The notes under the pieces are model-generated. The model ran no database searches. It was not told the DNA's origin and saw only the letters and a list, made by a program, of their open reading frames with translations. The translations under genes and the position numbers were made by a program. DNA of 64,000 bases, from positions 1-64,000 of the forward strand of contig NZ_PNXY01000004.1 in assembly GCF_002879865.1 (NCBI RefSeq), in the 5' to 3' direction. Each line of letters opens with the position of its first letter. Position 1 is the stretch's first letter. The stretch comes from Paraburkholderia rhynchosiae (GTDB lineage: Bacteria > Pseudomonadota > Gammaproteobacteria > Burkholderiales > Burkholderiaceae). This document shows positions 55,341 through 63,700 of the stretch, one piece after another.

Positions 55341-56285
55341 ATGAACCACATTCAAACAATCGGCGTCCGCTTCGCGAACGCCACCGCGCTCCCCTTCGCG
55401 CGTCGGCTTGCCTACACCGCCATCGCGATGTCCGCGTCACTCTTTTGCGCTGTATCGGCGCACGCACAAGCCGTCTATCCGACACCGGACGCCGCCGTCA
55501 ACGCGTTCGTCGACGCCCTCGCCACCAACGACCACCCAGCGATGCAGCACGTGCTCGGCAAGGACTTCAACCGTTTCATCCCGTCTAAAGACGTCGGCGA
55601 AGAGGACATCTACGAATTCCTCGGCGCGTGGGCAGCGGGCCATCGGATCGTCGACGACGCCGTGCCGCTTCACGGCCGCGCGACCAGGCACCTCTCGGTC
55701 GGCACCAGCGGCTGGACCTTGCCGGTTCCGCTCGTGCAGGCGGCCAACGGATGGCGCTTCGATCCCGCGTCGGGCAGCGATGAAATTCTGACGCGCAGGA
55801 TCGGCCGCAACGAACGCGCGGCGATGATGACCTCGCTCGCCTAACTCGACGCGCAGCGCGACTATCACGCGTCAACGCAGCACTATGCGCAGCGCCTGCT
55901 CAGCACACCGGGCCAGCATGACGGGCTGTACTGGCCTACAGCGCCGGGCGAAGCGGAAAGTCCCCTCGGTCCGCTCGCGGCCGCGATGCCGAAAACCGCG
56001 TCGATCAGCAAGGACGGTTATCACGGTTATCACTTCCGCATTCTGACCGCACAGGGATCGCACGCGAAAGGCGGCGCGCTGAACTACATCGAGAACGGCA
56101 CGATGACGAAGGGTTACGGTCTCGTGGTGTGGCCGGCCGAGTATGGCAAGACCGGCGTGATGAGCTTGACCGTCAATCAGGACGGCCAGCTTTATCAGAA
56201 GGACCTGGGACGCGATTCAGCGAAAAAAGCGGCAGCGCTGAAATCGTTCGATCCCGATCCGTCATGGGAACCCGTGCAGCCTTGA
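55341..56285 (+). pseudogene. DUF2950 protein gene with in-frame stop
   Basis: From ATG 55341 the frame encodes a signal peptide (ending near AHAQ) and the DUF2950 start (YPTPDAAVNAFVDAL). A TAA at 55842-55844 interrupts it. The same frame then continues without break as LDAQRDYHAST, GLYWPTAPGEAESPLGPL and GYHGYHFRILTAQG to a normal TGA at 56283-56285. In intact members the codon here is usually Tyr, as in AYVDAQRDY, so TAC to TAA is the simplest change. A sequencing error cannot be excluded. DUF2950 genes commonly sit next to DUF3300 genes. Confidence 0.8.
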
Positions 56286-56357
56286 GCGCCCTTAATCACG
56301 CACCAATAACGGCGGCAGTGCATCGCCGTCATCGCCGGTTCTGAAGCCGATGTCCTC

Positions 56358-57047
56358 ATGGATTACAAAAAACTGGTTGCCTGCCACGAGTGCGACGCAC
56401 TGTTTCGCAAGCCGCGGCTAGACGGCAAGTCATCCGCGCATTGCCTGCGCTGCGGCGCGATTTTGTACCGCGGCATCTCGCGCGGGCTCGACGGCATTTG
56501 CGCGCTCACGCTCGCGGCATTGTTCACTTTCGTGATCGCGCAGGGCTTTCCCATCCTCGAACTGGAAACGGGTGGCATTACTTCGCGCACGAGTCTGTTC
56601 GGCGCACTCGTCGCGCTATGGAACGCGGACATGCAGATCGTCGCAGCCATGGTGTTCTGCTCGACCGTGCTGTTTCCGCTGACCGAACTCGTCGCGCTGC
56701 TGTATGTGCTCATTGCAATCCGTCAGGGCTATGTGCCGCCTGGCTTTAACCGCGTGCTGCGCGCCATTCAATTCGTCCGACCGTGGGGCATGATCGAAGT
56801 GTTCATGCTCGGCGTGTTGGTCACGATCGTGAAAATGGTGAGTCTCGCGCGAGTGGTGCCGGAAGCGGCGCTGTTCGCGTTCGGCGCGCTCACGCTAATG
56901 CTGGTGCTTGTCGTCATGTTCGATCCGCGCGTGCTTTGGGACATCGCCGATGAACTCGGCGCGGGCCGCGCGGCGCGTCGTCGACGCGTCGCCTTCCGTA
57001 CCGGCGCATCACGCGGCCCATGGCACAAAGGACGGGCAACGCGATGA
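56358..57047 (+). CDS. PqiA-like protein, N-terminal-half type
   Basis: The 229-residue protein has a zinc-ribbon start (CHECDALF and CLRCGAIL) and four membrane helices, like one half of PqiA. It ends with a basic tail. It overlaps the next gene by ATGA. With that gene it forms a split PqiA, unlike the fused copy at 717. Role: inner-membrane part of a PqiABC-type lipid transport system. Confidence 0.82.
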   Translation: MDYKKLVACHECDALFRKPRLDGKSSAHCLRCGAILYRGISRGLDGICALTLAALFTFVIAQGFPILELETGGITSRTSLFGALVALWNADMQIVAAMVFCSTVLFPLTELVALLYVLIAIRQGYVPPGFNRVLRAIQFVRPWGMIEVFMLGVLVTIVKMVSLARVVPEAALFAFGALTLMLVLVVMFDPRVLWDIADELGAGRAARRRRVAFRTGASRGPWHKGRATR

Positions 57048-57739
57048 AAACACTCACGGCGTCGAATGCCGGATTGCTCGCCTGCCACGCTTGCGCACGC
57101 GTGGCGCCAGGTGCAGCGCATGCTCCATGTGCACCACGCGAGCCAAAACCCCGGCGCCGCACGCAGCATTGCGAGGGTTGCGGCGCGCTCCTGCATCGGC
57201 GCAATCCCGACAGCGTGTCGCGCACATGGGCGCTGCTGATTTCAGCCGCGCTGCTCTATATCCCCGCTAATCTTTTGCCAGTCATGCATACCTCATCGCT
57301 AGTCGGCTCGGAAGACGACACGATCATCAGCGGCGTCATCTATTTCTGGACCTCGGGCTCGTGGCCGCTTGCGATCGTCGTATTCGTCGCGAGCATTCTC
57401 GTGCCCATGCTCAAGCTCTCCGTACTCGTTCTGCTCACCGCCACCGCACAGCGCCGTTCGGCGTGGCGTCCTATCGAACGCGTGAAGCTGTATCGGATCG
57501 TCGAGCGCATCGGCCGCTGGTCGATGCTCGACGTGTTCGTGATCACCTTGACTGTCGCGCTGGTTCGATTCGAATCGCTTGCTGTGATCACGGCGGGACC
57601 GGGCGCGCTTGCGTTCGGTTGCGTAGTCGTCCTGACAATGCTCGCCTCCATGAAGTTCGACCCACGACTCATCTGGGACAGCGTCGAGGGCGGCAGCCCG
57701 GACGCGGCCCGCCCTGCTCTGGAGACGCATCATGAATAG
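57044..57739 (+). CDS. PqiA-like protein, C-terminal-half type
   Basis: The ATG at 57044 gives 231 residues with a cysteine cluster (CHAC and CEGCGALL, with extra Cys between) and four membrane helices including YIPANLLPVMHT and GPGALAFGCVVVLTMLAS. It corresponds to the second half of PqiA. It overlaps the preceding gene by 4 bases and the following MCE gene by 8, as in the first pqi operon. Confidence 0.82.
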   Translation: MKTLTASNAGLLACHACARVAPGAAHAPCAPREPKPRRRTQHCEGCGALLHRRNPDSVSRTWALLISAALLYIPANLLPVMHTSSLVGSEDDTIISGVIYFWTSGSWPLAIVVFVASILVPMLKLSVLVLLTATAQRRSAWRPIERVKLYRIVERIGRWSMLDVFVITLTVALVRFESLAVITAGPGALAFGCVVVLTMLASMKFDPRLIWDSVEGGSPDAARPALETHHE

Positions 57740-59351
57740 CCCGCAAGGCCCCGACATGCTGCCCGACGCGCCTGATCCGGGCATCGAGCCGCGCCGCGGC
57801 TGGCTGCCCTCGCTCGTCTGGGTGGTTCCATTGATCGCAGCGCTGATCGGCATCGCGCTCGTCGTCAAGTCCGTTACGGAACGCGGCCCGACGATCACCA
57901 TCAGCTTCAACAACGCCGAAGGTCTCGAACCGGGCAAGACGCAGGTCAAATACAAGGACGTCGTGGTCGGGTCGGTCAAAACGACCACGCTGTCAAAAGA
58001 TCATTCACACGTGGAAGTCGGCGTGCAGTTGAGCAAGCAGGCCGAGGACTTCGCGGTCAGGGACACGCGCTTCTGGGTGGTTCGTCCGCGAATCGGCGCA
58101 AGCGGTGTGACTGGAATCGGGACGCTGCTCTCTGGCGCATATATCGGTGTGGACGCTGGCCGCTCGAAGGACACACGCAACGAGTTCGTCGGGCTGGAAG
58201 CACCGCCACCCGTCACCGGCGATCAGAAAGGTCATCGCTTCACGCTGCGCGGCGATTCGCTCGGCTCGATCGATATCGGCTCGCCGATCTTTTACCGGCG
58301 CGTGCAGGTAGGCCAGGTATACGGAATTTCGCTCGACAAGGACGGCAAGGGTGTAACGATGCAAGTGTTCATCGCGGCTCCGTACGACCAGTACGTCGGC
58401 ACGAATTCGCGCTGGTGGCACGCAAGCGGCGTGAACGTGCGGCTCGACTCCAACGGGTTCGTCGTCAACACGCAGTCTGTCACGTCGATCCTGATCGGGG
58501 GGCTCTCGTTCCGTGCGCCACCCGGGCAGCCACCGGGACCGCAGGCGGCGGACTACTCGAGCTTCCGTCTTGCGTCCGACGAAGCGGACGCGATGCGTGC
58601 GCCCGACAGCATTCCGGTGCGCGCCGTGATGAACTTCAATCAGTCGCTGCGCGGATTGTCCGTGGGCGCGACGGTCGACTTCCGCGGCATCGTGCTCGGA
58701 CAGGTAACAGATATCGGCGTCGACTATGACCCCGGCACCCGCAGCTTCACGATGCCAGTCACGCTGGAACTGTACCCCGACCGCCTCAGGAGGCGCGCCC
58801 ACGGCACCCCGGTTCCCGAAGCCGGGACGGCGGAAGGTCAGGGACTGCTCCAACATCTGGTCGAGCGGGGCTTGCGCGGACAGTTGCGCACCGGCAATCT
58901 GCTGACCGGCCAGTTGTATATCGCGCTCGATCTGTTCCCCAAGGCCGCGCCCGTCAAATTCGACGTGACCCGCGATCCGATCGAACTGCCGACCATTCCG
59001 AACTCGCTCGACGCGTTGCAAACACAGGTCGCCGAGATCGCGAAAAAACTGGAGCGCATTCCGTTCGATCAGATCGGCACGAACCTGAACAACTCGCTGA
59101 AAAACGCCGACAAGCTGTTCGCCCAACTCAACACGGAAGTCATGCCGCAGGCGCGCGACACGCTCGCGGCGGCGAAACAGACCTTCAGTTCCGCCGAAAC
59201 CACGCTCCGGCAAGACTCGCCGATGCAGTCCGACGTGCATCAGGCGTTGCAGGAATTGACGCGCACGCTGCAGTCGTTGAACGCGCTGACTGATTATCTG
59301 GAGCGTCACCCAGAGTCGCTCGTGCGCGGCAAATCGGGAGACAAGCCATGA
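57732..59351 (+). CDS. pqiB: PqiB-like MCE protein (three MCE domains)
   Basis: The 539-residue protein has a membrane anchor (about 28-48), three MCE domains (about 52-140, 160-255 and 295-400) and a long helical tail (about 420-530). This is the full PqiB layout, forming a stacked tube for lipid passage. It overlaps both neighbours by 4-8 bases. Compare the two-MCE version at 1918. Confidence 0.88.
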   Translation: MNSPQGPDMLPDAPDPGIEPRRGWLPSLVWVVPLIAALIGIALVVKSVTERGPTITISFNNAEGLEPGKTQVKYKDVVVGSVKTTTLSKDHSHVEVGVQLSKQAEDFAVRDTRFWVVRPRIGASGVTGIGTLLSGAYIGVDAGRSKDTRNEFVGLEAPPPVTGDQKGHRFTLRGDSLGSIDIGSPIFYRRVQVGQVYGISLDKDGKGVTMQVFIAAPYDQYVGTNSRWWHASGVNVRLDSNGFVVNTQSVTSILIGGLSFRAPPGQPPGPQAADYSSFRLASDEADAMRAPDSIPVRAVMNFNQSLRGLSVGATVDFRGIVLGQVTDIGVDYDPGTRSFTMPVTLELYPDRLRRRAHGTPVPEAGTAEGQGLLQHLVERGLRGQLRTGNLLTGQLYIALDLFPKAAPVKFDVTRDPIELPTIPNSLDALQTQVAEIAKKLERIPFDQIGTNLNNSLKNADKLFAQLNTEVMPQARDTLAAAKQTFSSAETTLRQDSPMQSDVHQALQELTRTLQSLNALTDYLERHPESLVRGKSGDKP

Positions 59352-60046
59352 GCCGCCGTCTGTTTCACTATCTGGGTCGCGGGAAGGCTGTGGGCGCTCG
59401 CCGTTCGCTTGCGGCGTTGACTGCACTGACCCGATACACGGTATACGCCGGATTGGCCGCGCTCAGTGCATGTTCATCGCCGCCGAGCCGGTTCTACACG
59501 CTCGCCGGAAACGACTCACCTGCCGCCACGCGCAACGCCGCCACTCCCGCGCTGATGATCGAAGTCGCGCCCGTCGACGTGCCCGCGCAAATCGCGCGAA
59601 CGGCGTTCGTGGTGCAGACCGGTGCGAATCGCGTGGACGTACTCGAGCAAACGCGCTGGGCCTCGTTGCCATCCGACCAGATCCGCCAGGCGCTTTCGCA
59701 GAACCTCGCGCAGCGGCTCGATGCGATCGATGTGTCCCGTTCTCCGCACCCTGTCGGCGCGCCCGTCTATCGGGTCAACGTCAGCGTGCAGCGTTTCGAA
59801 TCCTGGCCGGGCTCCCATGCGCTGATTGATGCGGTGTGGAGCGTGCGGGCGTTGTCCGATCAGGCGGTGCTGACGTGCCGCAGCGTCGTCGTCGAACCGG
59901 TGAGCGGCGGCAACGATGCGCTCGTGGCCGCTCACCGGCAGGCGCTTCAGCAAGTCGCCGCAAATCTCGCTGCGGGCATTCAGGCGCTCGACGCGACGAC
60001 GCGCGGCAATCGCTCAGTGCCCGGTCTGTCATGCCCTGCACAGTAA
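59348..60046 (+). CDS. pqiC: PqiC-like outer-membrane lipoprotein
   Basis: The 232-residue protein has a lipobox ALSAC (Cys near residue 39) followed by SSPPSRFYTLAG, the typical DUF330/PqiC strand. It should pair with the PqiB tube at the outer membrane. It overlaps pqiB by ATGA. The N-terminus before the lipobox is long; a later start is possible. It ends the operon, and a chemoreceptor remnant begins directly after it. Confidence 0.82.
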   Translation: MSRRLFHYLGRGKAVGARRSLAALTALTRYTVYAGLAALSACSSPPSRFYTLAGNDSPAATRNAATPALMIEVAPVDVPAQIARTAFVVQTGANRVDVLEQTRWASLPSDQIRQALSQNLAQRLDAIDVSRSPHPVGAPVYRVNVSVQRFESWPGSHALIDAVWSVRALSDQAVLTCRSVVVEPVSGGNDALVAAHRQALQQVAANLAAGIQALDATTRGNRSVPGLSCPAQ

Positions 60047-60322
60047 CGTGGACGACCGCGGCTTCGCGGGGGTCGCCGGCAAAGTCCGCACGCTCGCGCA
60101 GCGCAGCGCGTCAGCCGCAAAAGAGATCAAGGATCGAATCGACGCGTCGGTGCCGAACGTGACAAACGGTTCGCAGCTCGTCGAAAACGCCGGTCAAACC
60201 GTGGGCGAGGTTGTGCGCCCAGTGAAACAGGTGACGGACATCATGGTGAAATTGCGTCGGCGTAGTGCGAGCGGAGCACGGGCATCGAACAGGTGAAGCT
60301 CACCGTCACGCAGACAGTCCCA
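60047..60322 (+). pseudogene. methyl-accepting chemotaxis protein remnant
   Basis: The frame reads RGFAGVAGKVRTLAQRSASAAKEI, followed by DASVPNVTNGSQLVENAGQTV and VTDIM. This corresponds to the signalling hairpin of a chemoreceptor, normally GRGFAVVAGEVRNLAQRSA. Near 60245 the match moves to another frame (EIASA, a stop, then STGIEQV), so the remnant is frameshifted. There is no N-terminal receptor part. It is a decayed fragment. Confidence 0.75.
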
Positions 60323-60328
60323 TTCGAT

Positions 60329-60356
60329 AAAGAACCGGCCGGCGCGCCGGTTCTTT
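60329..60356 (+). terminator. strong bidirectional hairpin terminator
   Basis: An 11-bp perfect stem (AAAGAACCGGC and its complement) encloses a 6-base loop. The arms begin and end with A and T runs, so it can work on both strands. It closes the pqi operon and chemoreceptor remnant. Confidence 0.8.
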
Positions 60357-60398
60357 CGCTTTCCAGTCAGGCATTGACGACGCGTGACGTGCATTTTC

Positions 60399-60530
60399 CC
60401 GGTTGAGAAAAAAGTCTCACCGGCCACGATGGTGCACTGCAGTGTGCCCTTCCGATTCGCGCATGCTAAAAACGTACCGTACGTTTCAGACCTCGGAGAC
60501 ACCCGGCGCGCAACGGCGCAGAATGTCTCC
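60399..60530. promoter_or_regulatory. cluster of inverted repeats upstream of the GAF/Fis regulator
   Basis: Three inverted repeats lie here. An imperfect hairpin CCGGTTGAGA / TCTCACCGG spans 60399-60423. A perfect AAACGTAC-C-GTACGTTT spans 60470-60486. GGAGACA-N22-TGTCTCC spans 60495-60530. They sit 39-170 bases before ATG 60569, so they may be operators for the regulator or its partners. Confidence 0.55.
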
Positions 60531-60568
60531 AGCATCCAGTTCGCGCTGAGTTCGCCCGGAGGCTCGTC

Positions 60569-61771
60569 ATGCCCTACGTTCCGTCCACGAGACATATCGA
60601 CCGCATATGCAACGTCATAGAAGGACGGACGCAGCGCCCTGGCGTCGACGGTAAACGGCTGGCGTCGTCCTATAAGCGCTCGCTCGAGCAATATCATCTC
60701 GACCCCGGCGCGACCGTCGGGCCGCGCATTCTCACCGTGCCCGAATTGCGCGACGTGCAGCACCGCGAGGAATCGTTTCTGCGCGCCTCGGGCCAGTGCC
60801 TGTCGCGGCTGCACGAGATGGTGCGCGAAGCCGACTACTGCGTGATGCTGACCGACGCGCAGGGCGTGACGATCGACTACCGCGTCGACAAGGACCGCCG
60901 GCACGACTTCAAACGCGCCGGGCTTTATCTCGGCTCATGCTGGTCGGAGAGCGAAGAAGGCACCTGTGGCATCGCGACGGTGCTGCTCGACGCCGAGCCC
61001 ATCACCGTGCATAGAACGGATCACTTTCGCGCCGCGTTCACCACACTGACCTGCAGCGCGTCGCCCATTTTCGGTTTGCGCGGCGAGTTGCTCGGCGTGC
61101 TCGATGCGTCGGCCGTGCGCTCCCCCGACGATCGCGAAAGCCAGCGGCTCGTCAATCACATCGTGCGGCAAAGCGCGCTGCTCATCGAGGACGCCTACTT
61201 CCTCAATGCGGCGACGGATTGCTGGGTGCTGCTCGCGCATCGTAACCGGCATTACGTGGAAGCCCAGCCGGAAATTCTGATCGCAATCGACGCGTGCGGC
61301 CAGGTGATTGCCGCGAACCGGCGCGCACGCGAATGTCTGCCGGCGCTCAACCAGTTGCCGCGTCACGTGTCGGAGCTTGTCGATGTTCCGGCCGAGCGCC
61401 TGTTCGACGCGAAGGCAAGCCGCGGCCTCGTTTCGCTGAGGCTGAACGAGACCGGCTCGCCGCTCTATGCGCGAGTGCGTCCGCCGTCCGCCGCACGAAT
61501 CGCAAGACGCACGTTATCCACGCCGCGCGACAACAGCAGTAGCAGCAGCAGTAGCGGTAGCAGTAGCAGTAGCGGTAGCGCTGACAGCGTCGCGCCGCAC
61601 GAGGCACGCGTCATGTCCGACAGCGATGCACTCGAACGCAACCGCATCGTCGACGCGATGAACGACGCGAAATGGCGTACCGAGGTGGCCGCGAAAGCGC
61701 TCGGCGTGTCACGCGCAACCCTGTACCGGCGCATCGCGAAGCTGCGTATTTTGCCGCCGCACAGGTGCTAG
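60569..61771 (+). CDS. GAF-domain regulator with Fis-type HTH, no AAA+ domain
   Basis: The 400-residue protein resembles AcoR-type regulators. Residues about 75-220 form a GAF-like sensor domain (DYCVMLTDAQGVTIDYRVD and GTCGIATVLLD). The region about 235-310 is PAS-like. A Ser-rich linker (about 322-337) and a C-terminal Fis helix-turn-helix (TEVAAKALGVSRATLYRRIAKL) follow. The sigma-54-activating AAA+ domain normally between them is absent, so it cannot drive sigma-54 promoters alone. It precedes the flavin monooxygenase gene and probably controls it. Confidence 0.8.
   Translation: MPYVPSTRHIDRICNVIEGRTQRPGVDGKRLASSYKRSLEQYHLDPGATVGPRILTVPELRDVQHREESFLRASGQCLSRLHEMVREADYCVMLTDAQGVTIDYRVDKDRRHDFKRAGLYLGSCWSESEEGTCGIATVLLDAEPITVHRTDHFRAAFTTLTCSASPIFGLRGELLGVLDASAVRSPDDRESQRLVNHIVRQSALLIEDAYFLNAATDCWVLLAHRNRHYVEAQPEILIAIDACGQVIAANRRARECLPALNQLPRHVSELVDVPAERLFDAKASRGLVSLRLNETGSPLYARVRPPSAARIARRTLSTPRDNSSSSSSSGSSSSSGSADSVAPHEARVMSDSDALERNRIVDAMNDAKWRTEVAAKALGVSRATLYRRIAKLRILPPHRC
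61535..61579 (+). repeat. AGC/AGT microsatellite coding a serine tract
   Basis: Fifteen codons consist only of AGC, AGT and two GGT, coding 13 Ser and two Gly. Slippage here would change linker length in steps of one residue without loss of frame when whole codons change. Confidence 0.9.
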
Positions 61772-61849
61772 CGGCGCTACTCCCCTAGCGGGCACAGAAC
61801 CCGCGTTCCCACTGATGTTCGACTATCCGTTTCATATGGAGGAGCAACC

Positions 61850-63661
61850 ATGTCTGGAAACAATGCAAATCAAGCGATATCCAACGTTCTCGAGAGCCTC
61901 GAAGCCGCGCTGAAACGCGGCGACAGCCAGGGCGTCGAAACCGCCGTCGACCTGTTTCAGCCCGATTGTTATTGGCGCGATCTGGTTGCGTTCACCTGGA
62001 ACATCAAGACACTCGAAGGCCGCGAACAGATCGCCGCGATGCTGAATGCACAGTTGGGCAAGATCAAGCCATCGAAGCTTCGGCTGGCGGATAACGAACC
62101 GGCAACGGCAGCCAACGGCATCGCGCAAGGTTGGATCACTTTCGAAACCGAGGCCGCGCGCGGTAGCGGATTCATTCGTCTCAAGGAAGGCCGCATCTGG
62201 ACCTTGCTCACGACGATGGCGGAATTGAAGGGTCATGAAGAACCAAAAGGACCGATGCGGCCGATGGGCGCCGAACACGGCGCGCGCCGTGACCGCACGA
62301 GCTGGAAAGAGCGGCGCGAAGCCGAACTCGACGCGCTCGGTGCGTCGGAGCAACCGTATTGCCTGATTGTCGGAGGCGGGCAAGGCGGTATCGGACTCGG
62401 TGCGCGGCTGCGGCAGCTGGGCGTGCCGACGATCATCGTCGATAAGAATGAACGGCCCGGCGACGCGTGGCGCAAGCGCTATAAGACGCTCTGTCTGCAC
62501 GATCCGGTCTGGTACGACCATATGCCCTATCTGCCCTTCCCCGACAACTGGCCGGTCTTTACGCCGAAAGACAAGATCGGCGACTGGCTGGAGATGTACA
62601 CGAAGGTAATGGAACTCAACTACTGGGGGGCGACCACCTGCAAATCCGCGCGCTATGACGAAGCGAAAGGAGAATGGATCGTGGAGGTCGAGCGGGACGG
62701 ACGCAATATAACCTTGCGGCCCAAGCAGCTAGTGCTCGCCACCGGCATGTCGGGCAAGCCGAATATTCCAGCCTTCAAAGGCATGGAGGTATTCAAAGGC
62801 GAGCAGCATCATTCGTCGAAGCATCCTGGGCCGGACGCGTATCACGGCAAGAAGGTCGTCGTGATCGGCGCGAACAATTCGGCTCACGACATCTGCGCCG
62901 CGCTGTGGGAGGCCGGCGTTGACGTGACGATGGTGCAGCGCTCGTCCACGCACATCGTCAGGTCGGATTCGCTGATGGAACTCGCGCTCGGCGATCTCTA
63001 TTCCGAGCGCGCGGTGGCGGCAGGCATGACGACGGCGAAAGCCGATCTGACCTTCGCATCCATTCCGTATGCGATCCTTCACGAGTTCCAGATTCCCGTT
63101 TTCAACGCAATCAAGGAGCGCGATGCAGAGTTCTATGCGCGCCTCGAAAAGAGCGGTTTCATGCTCGATTTCGGCGACGACGATTCCGGCCTCTTCATGA
63201 AGTATCTGCGGCGCGGCTCGGGTTATTACATCGACGTCGGCGCATCGGAACTCGTCGCGGACGGCAAGATCAAGCTGAAAAGCGGCGTGGACGTGGTCGA
63301 ACTGAAAGAGCATTCCGTGCTGCTCAGCGACGGCAGCGAACTCGAAGCGGATGTCATCGTGTATGCAACTGGCTATGGCTCGATGAACGGCTGGGCCGCC
63401 GATCTCATCTCACGCGAAGTCGCCGACAAGGTCGGTAAAGTGTGGGGACTCGGTTCGAACACCACAAAGGATCCGGGGCCGTGGGAAGGCGAACAGCGCA
63501 ACATGTGGAAGCCCACGCAGCAGCAGGCGCTGTGGTTTCATGGCGGCAATCTGCATCAGTCGCGGCACTACTCGCAGTATCTGTCGCTGCAACTGAAGGC
63601 TCGCATGGAAGGCATTCCGACGCCCGTGTTTGGATTGCAGGAAGTACATCACCTGTCGTAG
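61850..63661 (+). CDS. flavin-containing monooxygenase (YUCCA-like) with N-terminal NTF2-like domain
   Basis: The ATG at 61850 follows GGAGGAGC and gives 603 residues. An NTF2-like domain (about 1-130) precedes the oxidoreductase. FAD site VGGGQGGIGLGARL lies near residue 170, the FMO signature FKGEQHHSS near 312 and the NADPH site VIGANNSAHD near 338. The ATG-type motif VYATGYGSM is near 504. Such enzymes oxygenate soft nucleophiles or ketones with NADPH and oxygen. It lies 78 bases after the GAF/Fis regulator and ends at a good terminator. Confidence 0.88.
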   Translation: MSGNNANQAISNVLESLEAALKRGDSQGVETAVDLFQPDCYWRDLVAFTWNIKTLEGREQIAAMLNAQLGKIKPSKLRLADNEPATAANGIAQGWITFETEAARGSGFIRLKEGRIWTLLTTMAELKGHEEPKGPMRPMGAEHGARRDRTSWKERREAELDALGASEQPYCLIVGGGQGGIGLGARLRQLGVPTIIVDKNERPGDAWRKRYKTLCLHDPVWYDHMPYLPFPDNWPVFTPKDKIGDWLEMYTKVMELNYWGATTCKSARYDEAKGEWIVEVERDGRNITLRPKQLVLATGMSGKPNIPAFKGMEVFKGEQHHSSKHPGPDAYHGKKVVVIGANNSAHDICAALWEAGVDVTMVQRSSTHIVRSDSLMELALGDLYSERAVAAGMTTAKADLTFASIPYAILHEFQIPVFNAIKERDAEFYARLEKSGFMLDFGDDDSGLFMKYLRRGSGYYIDVGASELVADGKIKLKSGVDVVELKEHSVLLSDGSELEADVIVYATGYGSMNGWAADLISREVADKVGKVWGLGSNTTKDPGPWEGEQRNMWKPTQQQALWFHGGNLHQSRHYSQYLSLQLKARMEGIPTPVFGLQEVHHLS

Positions 63662-63668
63662 GTGTTAG

Positions 63669-63697
63669 GGCCGGCGTGCCGGTTCGCCGGCCTTTTC
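63669..63697 (+). terminator. Rho-independent terminator after the monooxygenase gene
   Basis: An 8-bp GC-rich stem (GGCCGGCG / CGCCGGCC) with an 8-base loop is followed by TTTT. It starts 7 bases after the stop codon and also serves the convergent LysR gene poorly, lacking an A-tract on that side. Confidence 0.8.
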
Positions 63698-63700
63698 CGT

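Noticed and set aside
53922..55844. Single 640-residue protein joining DUF3300 and DUF2950 parts
   Set aside because: The join arises because the frameshifted DUF3300 frame runs into the DUF2950 frame; the stretch between is Arg-rich nonsense and the proper DUF3300 tail is in another frame.
58005..59426. 473-codon frame antisense to the second pqiB
   Set aside because: Shadow frame; MCE domains are clear on the sense strand.
61790..61805. Possible sigma-54 box before the monooxygenase gene
   Set aside because: GG-N10-GC spacing is met, but the -12 box is CCGCG rather than TTGCA and the adjacent regulator lacks the ATPase needed for sigma-54.
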